From Pirellulaceae bacterium (GTDB lineage: Bacteria; Planctomycetota; Planctomycetia; Pirellulales; Pirellulaceae): a DNA stretch of 64,000 bases. The notes beneath the pieces were generated by a model. The model was not told where the DNA came from. It searched no databases and was given only the letters and a program-made list of their open reading frames with translations. The translations under genes and the position numbers were made by a program. Below are positions 44,318 to 54,330 of the stretch, piece after piece (the first letter of the stretch is position 1; each line of letters starts with the position of its first letter). The stretch spans positions 62,001 to 126,000 of the forward strand of contig JADYZV010000009.1 in the NCBI GenBank assembly GCA_020852965.1. Direction: 5' to 3'.

Positions 44318-45334
44318 CTAACCCACCGACTGAATCGTCTTCAACACGCGCGAGACGATCTTGTAGGGGTCGGCTTGAGAATTCGGGCGACGGTCTTCCA
44401 AGTAACCTTTGTGGCCGTTGTTTACGTATGCATGCGGAACGCGAATCGAGGCACCGCGGTTGGCCACGCCCCAATTGAACTTGTCGATCGACTGCGTTTC
44501 GTGCAAACCGGTCAGACGCAAGTGATTGTCGGGTCCATACACGGCGATATGCTCGTTGGCATACTTTTCAAAGGCGGCCATGAGTTTGGTGAAGTAGGGC
44601 TCGCCACCTTGCTCTCGCATGAATTTGGTGGAAAAGTTGCAATGCATGCCCGACCCATTCCAATCGCCCTTGACCGGCTTGCAATGAAACTCGACCCCAA
44701 GAGCGTACTTCTCAGCAAGTCGTAGCATCAGGTAACGCGCCATCCACAAGTCGTCGCCAACCTTGCGCGACCCCTTGGCGAAGATTTGGAATTCCCACTG
44801 CCCCTTGGCGACTTCCGCATTGATCCCTTCGTGATTGATGCCCGCATCGAGGCACAGGTCCAAGTGCTCCTCGACAACTTGTCGGGCGATATCCCCCATA
44901 TGCTTGTAACCCACACCGCAGTAGTACTCGCCTTGAGGCTCTGGAAAGCCGTCTGCCGGAAAGCCGAGCGGGCGGTCATTCTCCGTGAAGAAGTACTCCT
45001 GCTCGAAACCAATCCATAGATCGGGGTCCTCTCCGACGGTCGCCCGAAAGTTCGATGGGTGCGGCGACTTGCCGTCGGGCATCATGACTTCGCACATCAC
45101 TAAAAAGCCATTCTTGCGACTCGAATCGGGATAGAGCGCAACGGGCTTGAGCACGCAATCGGAGCTCTTCCCTTCAGCCTGCTGAGTCGAACTGCCATCG
45201 AAGCCCCATAGGTCGCAGTCTTCGACCGTCTTGGGAGCTTTGTCGACAAGTTTCGTTTTGCCGCGAAGGTTGGGTTCGGGTAGGTAACCGTCGAGCCAAA
45301 TGTACTCGAGCTTGTATTTGCTATCTGACGACAT
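44318..45334 (-). CDS. Glutamine synthetase type II (GSII, eukaryote-like)
   Basis: 338 residues from the ATG at 45334 (MSSDSKYKLEYIWLDGYLPEP). It combines glutamate and ammonia with ATP. Size and motifs are those of GSII rather than the 470-residue GSI: LWGFDGSSTQQAEGKSSDC, IGFEQEYFF, GYKHMGDIARQVVEEHLDLC, AGINHEGINAEVAKGQWEFQ, NGSGMHCNFSTKFMR and NRGASIRVP. There is no adenylylation site typical of GSI. GSII is found in eukaryotes, actinobacteria, rhizobia and planctomycetes. The gene is monocistronic with its own terminator. Confidence 0.93.
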   Translation of the reverse strand: MSSDSKYKLEYIWLDGYLPEPNLRGKTKLVDKAPKTVEDCDLWGFDGSSTQQAEGKSSDCVLKPVALYPDSSRKNGFLVMCEVMMPDGKSPHPSNFRATVGEDPDLWIGFEQEYFFTENDRPLGFPADGFPEPQGEYYCGVGYKHMGDIARQVVEEHLDLCLDAGINHEGINAEVAKGQWEFQIFAKGSRKVGDDLWMARYLMLRLAEKYALGVEFHCKPVKGDWNGSGMHCNFSTKFMREQGGEPYFTKLMAAFEKYANEHIAVYGPDNHLRLTGLHETQSIDKFNWGVANRGASIRVPHAYVNNGHKGYLEDRRPNSQADPYKIVSRVLKTIQSVG

Positions 45335-45747
45335 ACGAACGATTCTTTTCCAAAAAAGAATTGAAACGGGAAGCGACACGCGACAGCGACCAACGTATCG
45401 CTGCCTGACGAAAAAATCTTCCGCCTACAATGAGCCTACGATCAAGCTAACGTAGCGAGCGTCGTTCGTGCTAGGCCGTCCGCAAGTTATGCACCTTGCT
45501 CCTACCCAAAGCTCGGTGCAAACGTAACGTCGAATCCTCTTCCCAACCACGAAAAAGCTCAATAGCTGATGCGCGTGCCCCTTATATTGTCGCCATTAAA
45601 CTAACACGATCGAGCTAGCTGGGCAACGGGCAATTTATTCAGAATTTGCTCAGAATTTTGAGCCAAGTGCATGTAGAGAATCGACGTCCCAAGCCGCGAT
45701 TGCCGACCGAAGCATGAGGCTCTCTGTTAATTCGCCAGCCAGCCCCA
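45335..45747 (+). other. Intergenic region upstream of glnA, nothing firm
   Basis: The 413-bp gap between glnA and nqrM contains a small direct duplication (TTCAGAATTTGCTCAGAATTT near 45637-45659) but no repeat family member or RNA gene that I can identify. It must contain the glnA promoter. Confidence 0.5.
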
Positions 45748-46062
45748 CTATTGACGTCTGCAGGCCTCAATTTCCTCTTCGCTACAGCCATTCGCCTGGC
45801 AGTGATGATCGCAATCAGCATCCTTGGCTCCCCCAGCCTCTTGGCCAGATTCCTGTCTACTCCCCGCCAGCTCGCGACATGCTGCGTCGGAATTCGAGCA
45901 CAGCGAACAAGATGTGCTCCCCCCTTCGCCTTGGCTTGCTCCCAAGCCGCCGCAACTTCCCTTAATCTCACGACGCCCCATCATCACGCCGACCGCCATC
46001 AAACTGATGACCAATCCGAACGCCACCGCCGTCACCATAAATATCGTAATCAAATTGAACAT
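45748..46062 (-). CDS. nqrM: NqrM-like assembly factor of Na+-NQR
   Basis: 104 residues. An N-terminal membrane segment (LITIFMVTAVAFGLVISLMAVGVM) is followed by GRREIKGSCGGLG, the signature of the NqrM (DUF539) family needed to insert the iron centre between NqrD and NqrE. In most bacteria the protein is about 70 residues. Here the cysteine-rich tail is longer, with eight or so more cysteines/histidines (CSLCSNSDAACRE, DCDHHCQANGCSEEEIEAC). It lies 510 bp downstream of apbE on the same strand, separated by repeats, so it is part of the nqr neighbourhood. Confidence 0.85.
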   Translation of the reverse strand: MFNLITIFMVTAVAFGLVISLMAVGVMMGRREIKGSCGGLGASQGEGGSTSCSLCSNSDAACRELAGSRQESGQEAGGAKDADCDHHCQANGCSEEEIEACRRQ

Positions 46063-46288
46063 GCCAATGGGTCCTTAAAATTGAATGCCAACGTCATTTC
46101 TATATTGTACCGACCAAAATAATACTTGCGTTGCAGTTGGCACTACTCTAATCGGTTAAACCCCAAGCGCGGGCTGCGTGGGTGATGTCCAAACCGAAAC
46201 GCCCCGGCGACACTGGTGCGGGGGTGACTTCACCCTCCCGCGTGCGCTCGGTGTACCACACATCTCGATTTTGCATCGGCCCCATGCC

Positions 46289-46541
46289 AGCTTGCCTGGC
46301 GTGAGCCAAGTTTTATGAATAGTGCACGTCGGAAACACCCCAGCTTTACCACCTCTCCACCCGCTCGCCACCTGAGGTGGCGAGCGGGTGGAAAAGTGGG
46401 GGTATGGGTGAGGACCTCGATCTATATTCAAAACTCGTTCACCTGTGAGGCAAGCTCACAGGGGTCCATAAAACATGCGGTCATATTCAAAACTCGTTCA
46501 CCTATGAGGCAAGCTCACAGGGGTCCATAAAACATGCGGTC
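46289..46541 (+). repeat. Family B element with 16-bp perfect hairpin and 59-bp tandem duplication
   Basis: The left end CCAGCTTGCCTGGCGTGAGCC (46288-46308) precedes a perfect hairpin 46357-46372 / 46376-46391 (CCACCCGCTCGCCACC, loop TGA). The right part is two tandem 59-bp units, 46424-46482 and 46483-46541, each with GTTCACCTRTGAGGCAAGCT. The layout matches the copy at 17394-17660, but the hairpin sequence is different. A family F arm (GACTCGTAGCCTCGTCCACT..., 46545-46566) follows. Confidence 0.75.
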
Positions 46542-46571
46542 AGCGACTCGTAGCCTCGTCCACTACGGCAA

Positions 46572-47642
46572 TCACTTTACTGGCCAAACCGCTCTTCGAT
46601 TAAAAGCTGTCGACTCGATTGTTTCAAATTCGCCATCGGCAGTAGGGCGGGCGAGCATGACTGCCCAGTCATTGCGCTCGGCCAACGCCAGCCCTGCGTC
46701 GAATCCTGCCGACATCATCGCCGTTGCCACGCCGTCGGCCAACGCGCAGTTGTCAGCCAAAACGGATGCCGAAACGATGGGATCCTCGACGGGCCAACCG
46801 GTCTTGGGGCTAATCGTGTGCGAATAACGCCGACCGCCTACCTCAAAGTAATTACGATAGTTGCCGCTGGTAGCCAACGCTTGATCGGTTAGCAACAACA
46901 CTTCGGCGACGCTGCGCTGATCGCTGCGCGGTTGTTCAATTCCGATCTGCCACGCTTGGCCACCCGGCTTGGTTCCCTTGGTGCGTACTTCACCGCCGAT
47001 CTCGACGAAATACGAGCTGAACTGCAAACGCTCCAACACGTTCACCACGCGATCCACCCCGTGTCCTTTGGCGATGGCAGACAAGTCGACTTGTAGAGCA
47101 GGATGCGTTTTACGCAGGGCAGGGGGAGCCAAGCGGACTTGCAACTTATCGGCACCCACCGCCTCCAGCAACTCCGTGATCTCCGCTTGGCTGGGTGTCT
47201 GAGTTTGTCGTGGGGCGGGGCCAAAGCCCCACAAGTTCACCAGTGGCCCGACGGTAACATCGAAGGCACCATCCGACTGGTCATTCAACTGTAGCGCGAG
47301 CGCGACAAGGTCGGCCGTCTCCTGGGAAACCGGAAACCATTCGTCGGAAACCTGTTGATTAAACCGCGAAAGCTCCGAGGTTGTCAGATACGTAGACATC
47401 TGAGCGTTGACGCTGGCCAACTCCGCTTCGATCTGCTGTGAGACGTGCGTTAGAGCGGGCGCGCCAGTCGCGGCCGGACTCAATTTAATCGAGTAGGTCG
47501 TCCCCATCGTTTGCCCACTGATGGCTTGCAACACCGGCAACTGGTGCGGTCGGTTGCATGCAGCAGGCGTCAGGCTACCGACTGCCAAAAGGCTAGCGGC
47601 CAGGCACATCCAACGATGGTATGCAGAGCGATGGTGAGTCAC
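46572..47642 (-). CDS. apbE: FAD:protein FMN transferase
   Basis: 356 residues from the GTG at 47642; an ATG at 47609 is an alternative. It transfers FMN from FAD to threonines of NqrB and NqrC. A signal peptide with a possible lipobox (SLTPAAC) directs it across the inner membrane. ApbE motifs are ISGQTMGTTYSIKL, FDVTVGPLVNLWGFGP, VDLSAIAKGHGVDRV, YFVEIGGEVRTKGTKPGG and SGNYRNYFEVGGRRYSHTI. It is located directly downstream of nqrF after 173 bp of family F repeats, so it is very probably part of the same functional unit. Confidence 0.95.
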   Translation of the reverse strand: MTHHRSAYHRWMCLAASLLAVGSLTPAACNRPHQLPVLQAISGQTMGTTYSIKLSPAATGAPALTHVSQQIEAELASVNAQMSTYLTTSELSRFNQQVSDEWFPVSQETADLVALALQLNDQSDGAFDVTVGPLVNLWGFGPAPRQTQTPSQAEITELLEAVGADKLQVRLAPPALRKTHPALQVDLSAIAKGHGVDRVVNVLERLQFSSYFVEIGGEVRTKGTKPGGQAWQIGIEQPRSDQRSVAEVLLLTDQALATSGNYRNYFEVGGRRYSHTISPKTGWPVEDPIVSASVLADNCALADGVATAMMSAGFDAGLALAERNDWAVMLARPTADGEFETIESTAFNRRAVWPVK

Positions 47643-47674
47643 GACACTTGTGCTTTGCCAAGAATCAATTTTGG

Positions 47675-47793
47675 GTAGTGGACGAGGTTACGAGTCCCTT
47701 GGTAGTGGACGAAGTTACGAGTCCCTTGGTAGTGGACGAAGTTACGAGTCCCTTGGATTCGCTATGCGGAAGGGCCCGCGACCTCATCCACTG
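47675..47793 (+). repeat. Family F tandem array (27-bp period) between nqrF and apbE
   Basis: Three direct copies GTAGTGGACGARGTTACGAG start at 47675, 47702 and 47729. A degenerate inverted arm (CGCGACCTCATCCACTGCTG) ends at about 47796. Confidence 0.9.
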
Positions 47794-47815
47794 CTGCCCA
47801 CTGTGTGACAAAGCA

Positions 47816-49048
47816 CTAGCCGCCAAAGTCATCGTAGGCGATGTTCTCTGGTTCGACGCCCAAGTCATCGAGCATCTTGAAAACAGCCGCATTCATCATC
47901 GGGGGTCCACACAAGTAGTACTCGATGTCCTCTGGCGCTGGATGGTTTTTGAGATAGTTCTCCAGCACCACTTGGTGAATAAAGCCCACGTAGCCCGTCC
48001 AATTGTCCTCCGGTTTGGGTTCCGAAAGAGCGATATTGAATTTGAAGTTCGGGAATTGCTCTTCGATCCCACGGAAGTGATCGATGTAGAACAATTCGCG
48101 AATACTCCGACCACCGTACCAATACGATACTTTGCGATCGGTCTTGAGATTCTTGAACAGTTCGAAGATATGGCTGCGCAGGGGGGCCATGCCGGCACCG
48201 CCACCGATGTAGACCATTTCCGCCTTGCTATCTTTGATGAAGAACTCGCCATACGGCCCAGAAATAGTGACCTTGTCACCAGGCTTGAGATTGAAAATAT
48301 ACGAACTCATTTTTCCCGGTGGAGTTCCATCGGGAGCGCGCGGCGGTGGCGAGGCCACGCGTACGTTGAGCATGATGATCCCTTTTTCTCCGGGATAGTT
48401 GGCCATCGAGTAAGCCCGGATGACTGGCTCGTCGACCGTCGAAGTGTAACGCCAGACATTGTAGGTGTCCCAGTCGTCGCGGAAATTCTCTTCGATGTCA
48501 AAATCTTTGTAGTGTACGACGTGAGGAGGTGCTTCGATTTGAATGTAACCACCCGCTTTGAAGCCGACCTCTTCACCGGCCGGCAATTCGAGAATCAACT
48601 CTTTGATGAAAGTGGCCACGTTGCGATTGCTCCTAACCGTACACTCCCACTTTCTAGTTTCGAAGACTTCTGGGGGCACCTCCAGTTTCATGTCCTGTTT
48701 GACCGAAACTTGGCAACTGAGGCGATAGCCCTCCCTGGCTTCCTTGCGATTGATGTGCCCCTTCTCGGTATCGAGAATTTCGCCACCACCTTCGATCACT
48801 CGGACGATACACTGTGCGCACGTTCCACCACCGCCACAGGCGCTCGACACGAATATACCGTTGTCCGCCAAGGCACTGAGCAACTTGCCACCGGCGGGAA
48901 TCGTCAGTTTCTTGCTCTCATTGATCTCCAACTGAACCGGCCCCGAAGGTACCAATGCTCGACGCGCGACGAGGATCATGGCTACGAGCGCAATGACGAC
49001 CGTAGTGAACACCAACACGCCAAGGAAAACGATCATAGCGCCAGACAT
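47816..49048 (-). CDS. nqrF: Na+-NQR subunit F (NADH dehydrogenase subunit)
   Basis: The 410-residue electron-entry subunit. It has one N-terminal membrane helix ([21 protein letters not shown]) and a 2Fe-2S ferredoxin domain with [17 protein letters not shown] plus a downstream cysteine. The FAD domain has RAYSMANYP, and the NADH domain has [32 protein letters not shown] and [13 protein letters not shown]. It oxidises NADH at the cytoplasmic face. Length and order are normal. It is the last subunit gene of the operon, 32 bp after nqrE. Confidence 0.97.
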   Translation of the reverse strand: MSGAMIVFLGVLVFTTVVIALVAMILVARRALVPSGPVQLEINESKKLTIPAGGKLLSALADNGIFVSSACGGGGTCAQCIVRVIEGGGEILDTEKGHINRKEAREGYRLSCQVSVKQDMKLEVPPEVFETRKWECTVRSNRNVATFIKELILELPAGEEVGFKAGGYIQIEAPPHVVHYKDFDIEENFRDDWDTYNVWRYTSTVDEPVIRAYSMANYPGEKGIIMLNVRVASPPPRAPDGTPPGKMSSYIFNLKPGDKVTISGPYGEFFIKDSKAEMVYIGGGAGMAPLRSHIFELFKNLKTDRKVSYWYGGRSIRELFYIDHFRGIEEQFPNFKFNIALSEPKPEDNWTGYVGFIHQVVLENYLKNHPAPEDIEYYLCGPPMMNAAVFKMLDDLGVEPENIAYDDFGG

Positions 49049-49080
49049 GTGTCTCAGCTCCGCTAGTAAGCAAAATGAAG

Positions 49081-49704
49081 TTAAAGTTGAATACCGGAAA
49101 AAGCCATGAACGCCATGGAGATCAAGCCGACCGTGATGAACGTAATGCCCAAGCCGCGCAGTCCCGGAGGGATATCGCTGTAGCGCAATTTCTCCCGAAC
49201 CGCCGCCAAGGCGACGATGGCTAGCCCCCAGCCGAAGCCGGAGCCGATACCAAACACGACGCTCTGACCAAAGTTATAGTCGCGCTGCTCCATGAACAGC
49301 GAGCCGCCCAAGATGGCACAGTTGACCGTAATCAAGGGGAGGAAAATACCCAATGCGTTGTACAGTGGAGGAAAAAATCGATCGAGCACCATCTCCAAGA
49401 TCTGCACGATCGCCGCAATTACGCCGATGTACGATATCAATCCTAGAAACGTCAAATCGACGGTGGCATAGGCGCTGTCTCCCAGTGTCTTGGCCAGCGC
49501 ACCTTCTTTCAGAACGTGTTGGTAAAGCAGATTGTTCACCGGCACCGTGATGCCTTGAACGACCACGACCGCGATCCCCAAGCTGATCGCCGTACTAACA
49601 TTCTTGGAGATGGCAATGAACGTGCACATTCCTAGGAAAAACGTCAGCGCCAAGTTCTCGACGAAGACCGATTTGAGGAACAGACTCAAGTATTCTTCAA
49701 TCAT
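49081..49704 (-). CDS. nqrE: Na+-NQR subunit E
   Basis: A 207-residue integral membrane subunit with six hydrophobic segments, begun at the ATG at 49704 ([27 protein letters not shown] in parts). A longer upstream frame overlaps nqrD and is unlikely. The cysteine in FFLGMC and the later CAILGG region provide the iron-centre ligands shared with NqrD. The gap after nqrD is four bases. Confidence 0.95.
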   Translation of the reverse strand: MIEEYLSLFLKSVFVENLALTFFLGMCTFIAISKNVSTAISLGIAVVVVQGITVPVNNLLYQHVLKEGALAKTLGDSAYATVDLTFLGLISYIGVIAAIVQILEMVLDRFFPPLYNALGIFLPLITVNCAILGGSLFMEQRDYNFGQSVVFGIGSGFGWGLAIVALAAVREKLRYSDIPPGLRGLGITFITVGLISMAFMAFSGIQL

Positions 49705-49708
49705 AGGT

Positions 49709-50335
49709 TTAAGCCTTCTCGATCTGATCGGGTTTGAAGGTGCGATTGATCCAAATGATGATTCCAATAATGAAAAATGCGCTTGGCGCAAGGAGCATCA
49801 GCCCGTTGGGGACGTACCAACCACCGTCGGAGGCGGTCGAAAGAAGTTTGATGCCAAACAGCGAACCTGCCCCCAACAATTCGCGAAAAAACGCGACTAC
49901 GATCAAGATGAAACTGTAGCCCAGCCCGTTGCCAACCCCGTCCAAGAAACTGAGTCTGGGATTGTTCTTCATTGCAAAACCTTCGGCTCGCCCCATCACA
50001 ATGCAATTGGTGATGATCAACCCCACAAATACGCTGAGCTGTTTGCTGATATCAAACAGGAAAGCCTTGAGCAACTGGTCGACCAGAATCACCAGCGAAG
50101 CGATGACCACCATTTGAACGATGATGCGAATGCTGCTGGGGATGCGATGTCGGATGAGGCTTACCGCTGCGCTCGAACAAGCGGTAACCAGCGTCACGGC
50201 AATGCTCATGACCACTGCAGTGCTCATCTGTGTCGTGACCGCCAAAGCGGAACAGATACCTAGGATTTGTAGGCCGATCGGATTGTTATCGAAGATCGGC
50301 TTGAGCAATACGTCTTTAGCTGTTGGGGCTGCCAT
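49709..50335 (-). CDS. nqrD: Na+-NQR subunit D
   Basis: A 208-residue integral membrane subunit: [54 protein letters not shown] and [17 protein letters not shown]. The cysteines in LGICSAL and TNCIVMG match the positions used for the intramembrane iron centre with NqrE. Its start overlaps the end of nqrC by 20 bp. Confidence 0.96.
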   Translation of the reverse strand: MAAPTAKDVLLKPIFDNNPIGLQILGICSALAVTTQMSTAVVMSIAVTLVTACSSAAVSLIRHRIPSSIRIIVQMVVIASLVILVDQLLKAFLFDISKQLSVFVGLIITNCIVMGRAEGFAMKNNPRLSFLDGVGNGLGYSFILIVVAFFRELLGAGSLFGIKLLSTASDGGWYVPNGLMLLAPSAFFIIGIIIWINRTFKPDQIEKA

Positions 50336-51137
50336 CGGCGGCTCCTTCTGTTTTAGGGGCTAAGCTTCGTAGGTAAGGTCCGAAACCATCGTCACTGAAC
50401 CAGTACTTGAGCATGGAATCGACGCCACGGCTGGTGATGGTCGCACCAGACAATCCGTCGACCATATAGTCGGCCTTTTCAGCGATCGGAGCCCCCTTGG
50501 CCACACCGACCATCAGGTTCTCATCCTCGCGGGGTGCACCCTCTTCCCAAATCTGCTTGCCAACCCACTTGGCTTTCCAGCTTGGATTCTCGACTTCTCC
50601 GCCGAGCCCCGGAGTCTCTCCGTGTTCGTAGTAGGTCAAGCCTTTGATGGTACGTATGTCGTGGCCGACAGCCACATAACCATAGAGGGTCGACCACAGT
50701 CCCATGCCATAGATGGGCAATACGACTTGTTCGACCTGACCTTTGTCGTCGAGCACTTGGTAGACCCAAGTTTGCTTTTCGCGTTTGGCCAAGCCTATGT
50801 CAAACTGACTTTCAATCGGCTCGTTGAGCTTGTCATTCTTGGCAGCTTTACGTGGATCGTAGGCTTCATCGGCGTCGGCAACCACTTCTCCGCTGTCGAG
50901 GTCAACCAGCACACGCTTGACGCGTTTCTGGAACAGGTCCTCAAGCTCCTTGGTGCTCATTGCCTTCGGATCGCCCAGCCCGGCTGCTGCCACGATATTC
51001 TTCTGACGATCGAGCGCCTTGTTCTTCTCTTGCCTCGGTTTAAGCGCAACGGCCGCGCCACTGACGAGCAGCGAGCAGACGATGCACAGGGTCAATGATA
51101 CGATCAACGTATTGGCGATAGAATCTTTAGGCGGCAT
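50316..51137 (-). CDS. nqrC: Na+-NQR subunit C (covalent FMN)
   Basis: 273 residues. A single N-terminal membrane helix ([22 protein letters not shown]) is followed by a periplasmic domain. The FMN attachment motif is [13 protein letters not shown], in which the threonine would be modified by ApbE. Other family text is [13 protein letters not shown] and [18 protein letters not shown]. It overlaps nqrB by 11 bp, indicating translational coupling. Confidence 0.96.
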   Translation of the reverse strand: MPPKDSIANTLIVSLTLCIVCSLLVSGAAVALKPRQEKNKALDRQKNIVAAAGLGDPKAMSTKELEDLFQKRVKRVLVDLDSGEVVADADEAYDPRKAAKNDKLNEPIESQFDIGLAKREKQTWVYQVLDDKGQVEQVVLPIYGMGLWSTLYGYVAVGHDIRTIKGLTYYEHGETPGLGGEVENPSWKAKWVGKQIWEEGAPREDENLMVGVAKGAPIAEKADYMVDGLSGATITSRGVDSMLKYWFSDDGFGPYLRSLAPKTEGAADGSPNS

Positions 51138-52428
51138 AACGGGCTGCCCTCCGTTTGATATTGGCTTGGACTACAAAATAATCGATCAACGGTGCAAACA
51201 CGTTTCCGAACAAAATGGCCAGCATGATCCCCTCGGGAAAGGCTGGGTTGATCGCGCGAATCAAAATGGTCATCGCTCCAATCAGCCCACCGTAGTACCA
51301 CTTGCCGGTCTCTGTCATCGACGCACTGACTGGGTCGGTAGCCATGAAGACGGTACCGAAAGCAAAGCCACCGACAACCAGGTGCCACCAGGGTGGAACT
51401 TGAAACATCGGATTGCTGTCACTGCCGACAACGTACAGCAATGACGAGAAGGCCAAAGCACCGACGCAGACTCCCGCCATAATCCGCCACGAACCAATTC
51501 CGGTAGCGATCAGGATGACCGCGCCGATCAAGCAGGCGACCACGCTGGTTTCACCCATCGAACCAGGAATTGTCCCCAGGAATGAACTCCACCAAGTGAT
51601 CGACGTCTCCTGGCCGCCTGTGGTAACAATATGCTGCAAGGCTTCCATGGGACTGTTGTAATTTGCCATGTCGGCCGCCTTCAGTTGCCCCAGTTGCCCC
51701 AGCGCAGTTGCACCCGAATAACCGTCGACTTTGCCATCGCTGACGTATTTGGCCGCAGTCCACACCCGGTCGCCACTGATTTGTCCGGCGTAAGCAAAGT
51801 ACAAAAATGCACGAGCGGTCAGGGCTGGATTGAGGAAGTTGCGCCCCGTTCCACCAAAAATCTCCTTGCCGACCACGACGCCGAACATGATTCCAATGGC
51901 CACTTGCCAAAGCGGAATGTCCGGTGGCAGCGTGAGCGGGAACAACAGGCCTGTTACCAGAAAGCCTTCATTGACCTCGTGGCCGCGGATGCAACTGAAC
52001 ACCACTTCGCTCAGTCCACCCGCCGTCATGCAGACAATGTAGATCGGCAGAAAGTAAATCGCACCGTAGACGAAGTTGTCGAGAAAGCTTCCCGGATCGT
52101 GAGCCAAACCCAACAAGGCATGAATCGAATGGTGCCAGTCGAAAGCGGGCTCCAGCCCCGCGTCCACCATGCGCGAGATCGCCAAGTTGGCTTGATAGCC
52201 CGTATTCCAAAAGGCCATCAGCACGCAGGGGACCAGCGCCACAACGACCATGGTCATCATCCGCTTGAGGTCAATCGCATCGCGGATGTGAGTCAATCCC
52301 TTGGCCACGTGGCCAGGAGTGAATAGGAAGGTGTCTCCCGCTTCGTACAGGGGATACAGCCTCTCGAACTTGCCACCCTTGTCAAACAGCGGATGGAGTT
52401 TATCGAGCATGTTACGCAGGAACTTCAT
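51127..52428 (-). CDS. nqrB: Na+-NQR subunit B (covalent FMN, riboflavin)
   Basis: A 433-residue polytopic membrane subunit involved in ion transport. The ATG at 52428 ([19 protein letters not shown]) is preferred; the earlier in-frame start at 52452 overlaps nqrA. The FMN-binding motif is [11 protein letters not shown], near residue 230. Other family text is [41 protein letters not shown] and [17 protein letters not shown]. Confidence 0.96.
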   Translation of the reverse strand: MKFLRNMLDKLHPLFDKGGKFERLYPLYEAGDTFLFTPGHVAKGLTHIRDAIDLKRMMTMVVVALVPCVLMAFWNTGYQANLAISRMVDAGLEPAFDWHHSIHALLGLAHDPGSFLDNFVYGAIYFLPIYIVCMTAGGLSEVVFSCIRGHEVNEGFLVTGLLFPLTLPPDIPLWQVAIGIMFGVVVGKEIFGGTGRNFLNPALTARAFLYFAYAGQISGDRVWTAAKYVSDGKVDGYSGATALGQLGQLKAADMANYNSPMEALQHIVTTGGQETSITWWSSFLGTIPGSMGETSVVACLIGAVILIATGIGSWRIMAGVCVGALAFSSLLYVVGSDSNPMFQVPPWWHLVVGGFAFGTVFMATDPVSASMTETGKWYYGGLIGAMTILIRAINPAFPEGIMLAILFGNVFAPLIDYFVVQANIKRRAARYAA

Positions 52429-52435
52429 CGAAACA

Positions 52436-53788
52436 CTAACCTTCTTTCTCAATCATGAGCAAATTATCACGCAGTATTTCGCCATATTCGTATTTACCAG
52501 GGCAAACGAATGTACATAGCCCCAGGTCTTCTTCGTCGAGCTCCAGACAGCCCATCTGTTGAGCCGAAGCGGTATCGCGCGAGATCAGCGAACGCAGCAG
52601 CAGCGTGGGAAGCAAATCGAGTGGCATCACTCTTTCATAGGATCCAATCGGTACCATGGCTCGTTCGCTCCCACCCAAGCCGGTATCGAGCCGAAATCTC
52701 TTGGCCCCACCCCAAGCCGATGCAAACGCCCGTGTCACCGAGAATTTATTAAAACCAGGCATCTGCCAATCGAGAAACTCACGCTGATTCCCCTCCGGCA
52801 AACAGGAGATCTGCAAGTGATAGCGCCCCAAGAAACCAGTCAACTCCTTGAGCACTCGACCACACAGTACCGAACCCGAGACGACGCGATTGTCTCCAGG
52901 CTGCAATTCTCCGTCGACCAATTCGGTGAGCGAGGCACCGAGTTGAGTGCGAATCAATCGCGGTTTCTTTACCGACGGTCCAGCCAACGATACGATGCGC
53001 ACCGGATCCAGACGCCCCGACAAGAACAATCGTCCAATCGCGATCACGTCTTGGTAATTCACGTACCAATTGACGTTCCCGGGCGACGCCGGTTTGAGAA
53101 AATGCATGTGAGTGCCAGACAATCCAGCCGGATGCGGGCCATCGAATTCTGCCACGCTAACTTTGCGCTGGGACTCGCCCGGCACCTCGCTTTTGGGTGC
53201 CCGGCAGACGTAGACACTGCCGTCGGTCAATCGCGTCAGCACATCCAATCCCGCTTTGAAATCCTCAACGCTGTCGGCCACAATCGGCCCCGGCGCAGCC
53301 GCCAATGGGTTGGTATCCATGGCATTGACAAAGATTGCTTGCGGCACCGACACCGGCAAGGGGACTTTGCTGTAGGGTCGCGTCCGCAGGCTAGTCCACA
53401 ATCCAGATGCAATCAACTGCTCGACGACCGCCGCTCGATCCAACCCCGCAATTCCACCCGCGTCGTGACTGGCGAAAGACTGGCTCTGCTGACTACCACT
53501 TTTGTCGATGATCAAGGAGAGAAAGCGGCGTTTCTCGCCCCGATTGATCGACCGGACGGTCCCTCCGGCGGGCGAAGTAAATAGCACCCCTTCGGTCTTT
53601 TTGTCCGAAAAGAGCGGCTGCCCCACTTCGACGCGGTCCCCCTCGGAAACCAACAGCGTGGGGCGCATGCCGACGTAATCATCGGCCACCACCGCGACAC
53701 GCGATACCTCTTTGGCGTCGATCTTCTGTTCAGGTTCGCCGTCGATTGGCACAGCCAAACCACGTCCAATTTCAAACCTTTCAACCAT
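52436..53788 (-). CDS. nqrA: Na+-NQR subunit A
   Basis: The 450-residue cytoplasmic, membrane-attached subunit, linked to quinone interaction. It begins [21 protein letters not shown]. Typical stretches are [63 protein letters not shown] and [20 protein letters not shown]. It is the first gene of nqrABCDEF, with a 542-bp upstream region containing a CRP-consensus palindrome. Confidence 0.96.
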   Translation of the reverse strand: MVERFEIGRGLAVPIDGEPEQKIDAKEVSRVAVVADDYVGMRPTLLVSEGDRVEVGQPLFSDKKTEGVLFTSPAGGTVRSINRGEKRRFLSLIIDKSGSQQSQSFASHDAGGIAGLDRAAVVEQLIASGLWTSLRTRPYSKVPLPVSVPQAIFVNAMDTNPLAAAPGPIVADSVEDFKAGLDVLTRLTDGSVYVCRAPKSEVPGESQRKVSVAEFDGPHPAGLSGTHMHFLKPASPGNVNWYVNYQDVIAIGRLFLSGRLDPVRIVSLAGPSVKKPRLIRTQLGASLTELVDGELQPGDNRVVSGSVLCGRVLKELTGFLGRYHLQISCLPEGNQREFLDWQMPGFNKFSVTRAFASAWGGAKRFRLDTGLGGSERAMVPIGSYERVMPLDLLPTLLLRSLISRDTASAQQMGCLELDEEDLGLCTFVCPGKYEYGEILRDNLLMIEKEG

Positions 53789-53962
53789 CGTTGTTGAGCC
53801 TTTTGTAACACTACGGACCCGTTTATCTCGGAATATTCATGAGCACCTAAATCAAGCTGCAAGGTACCCTCTCGCAAACGGGGGAGTACCTGAATCATCC
53901 GACTGTATCACACCGACAAAGCACTTTTGCCTTCGCACTTCCCGTCAATCAGCATACATACT

Positions 53963-53980
53963 TTGTGAAACATTTCACAA
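53963..53980 (-). promoter_or_regulatory. CRP/FNR-type palindrome upstream of nqrA
   Basis: TTGTGAAACATTTCACAA contains TGTGA-N6-TCACA, the exact half-site pattern of CRP-family regulators, 175 bp upstream of the nqrA start. The regulator itself is not in this window, and activity is inferred. The rest of 53789-54330 shows only a family F copy. Confidence 0.5.
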
Positions 53981-54276
53981 GCCCAGTGCTAAAATAATCC
54001 CGCAGCAAAAACAGTTTCACTTGCGGGATGACAGCGAAAGCAAAGGCAGATTGACCGTGGGCATCCAATCCCACCCCTTTAAGTTGCCCACTATGATTAC
54101 GCAGCCAAGCCAATCTGACAACGGCACTTCCGCGTGAGCCGAATTTTAGTTTAGGAGGAGGTGCCGAGAAGCCATCGTTCGCCCAAGAAATCGTTGCAGA
54201 GATGCCTTGGCTGCCAAATTCCTGATTTTTTCGTCGTGGCTTAAATCAATTCTCTCTCCGCGCGCATCCCTTGATT

Positions 54277-54312
54277 GTAGTGGACGAGGCCCGCGAGTCC
54301 CGTGATTGTAGT
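54277..54312 (+). repeat. Family F repeat copy
   Basis: GTAGTGGACGAGGCCCGCGA starts at 54277 and is followed by the partial start of another unit (GATTGTAGT), 20-50 bp before the first GspF-like gene. Confidence 0.75.
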
Positions 54313-54330
54313 TTGTGATGGGGCGATGCT

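Noticed and set aside
47621-49066. 481-codon plus-strand ORF across nqrF
   Set aside because: It lies fully antisense to nqrF, which has all expected motifs, and its product begins in family F repeats.
49704-49791. Extended N-terminus for NqrE
   Set aside because: The extension overlaps nqrD and has no family similarity; the ATG at 49704 gives the standard NqrE start.
51631-52326. 231-codon plus-strand ORF within nqrB
   Set aside because: Antisense to a well-conserved membrane subunit; no motif or start signal.
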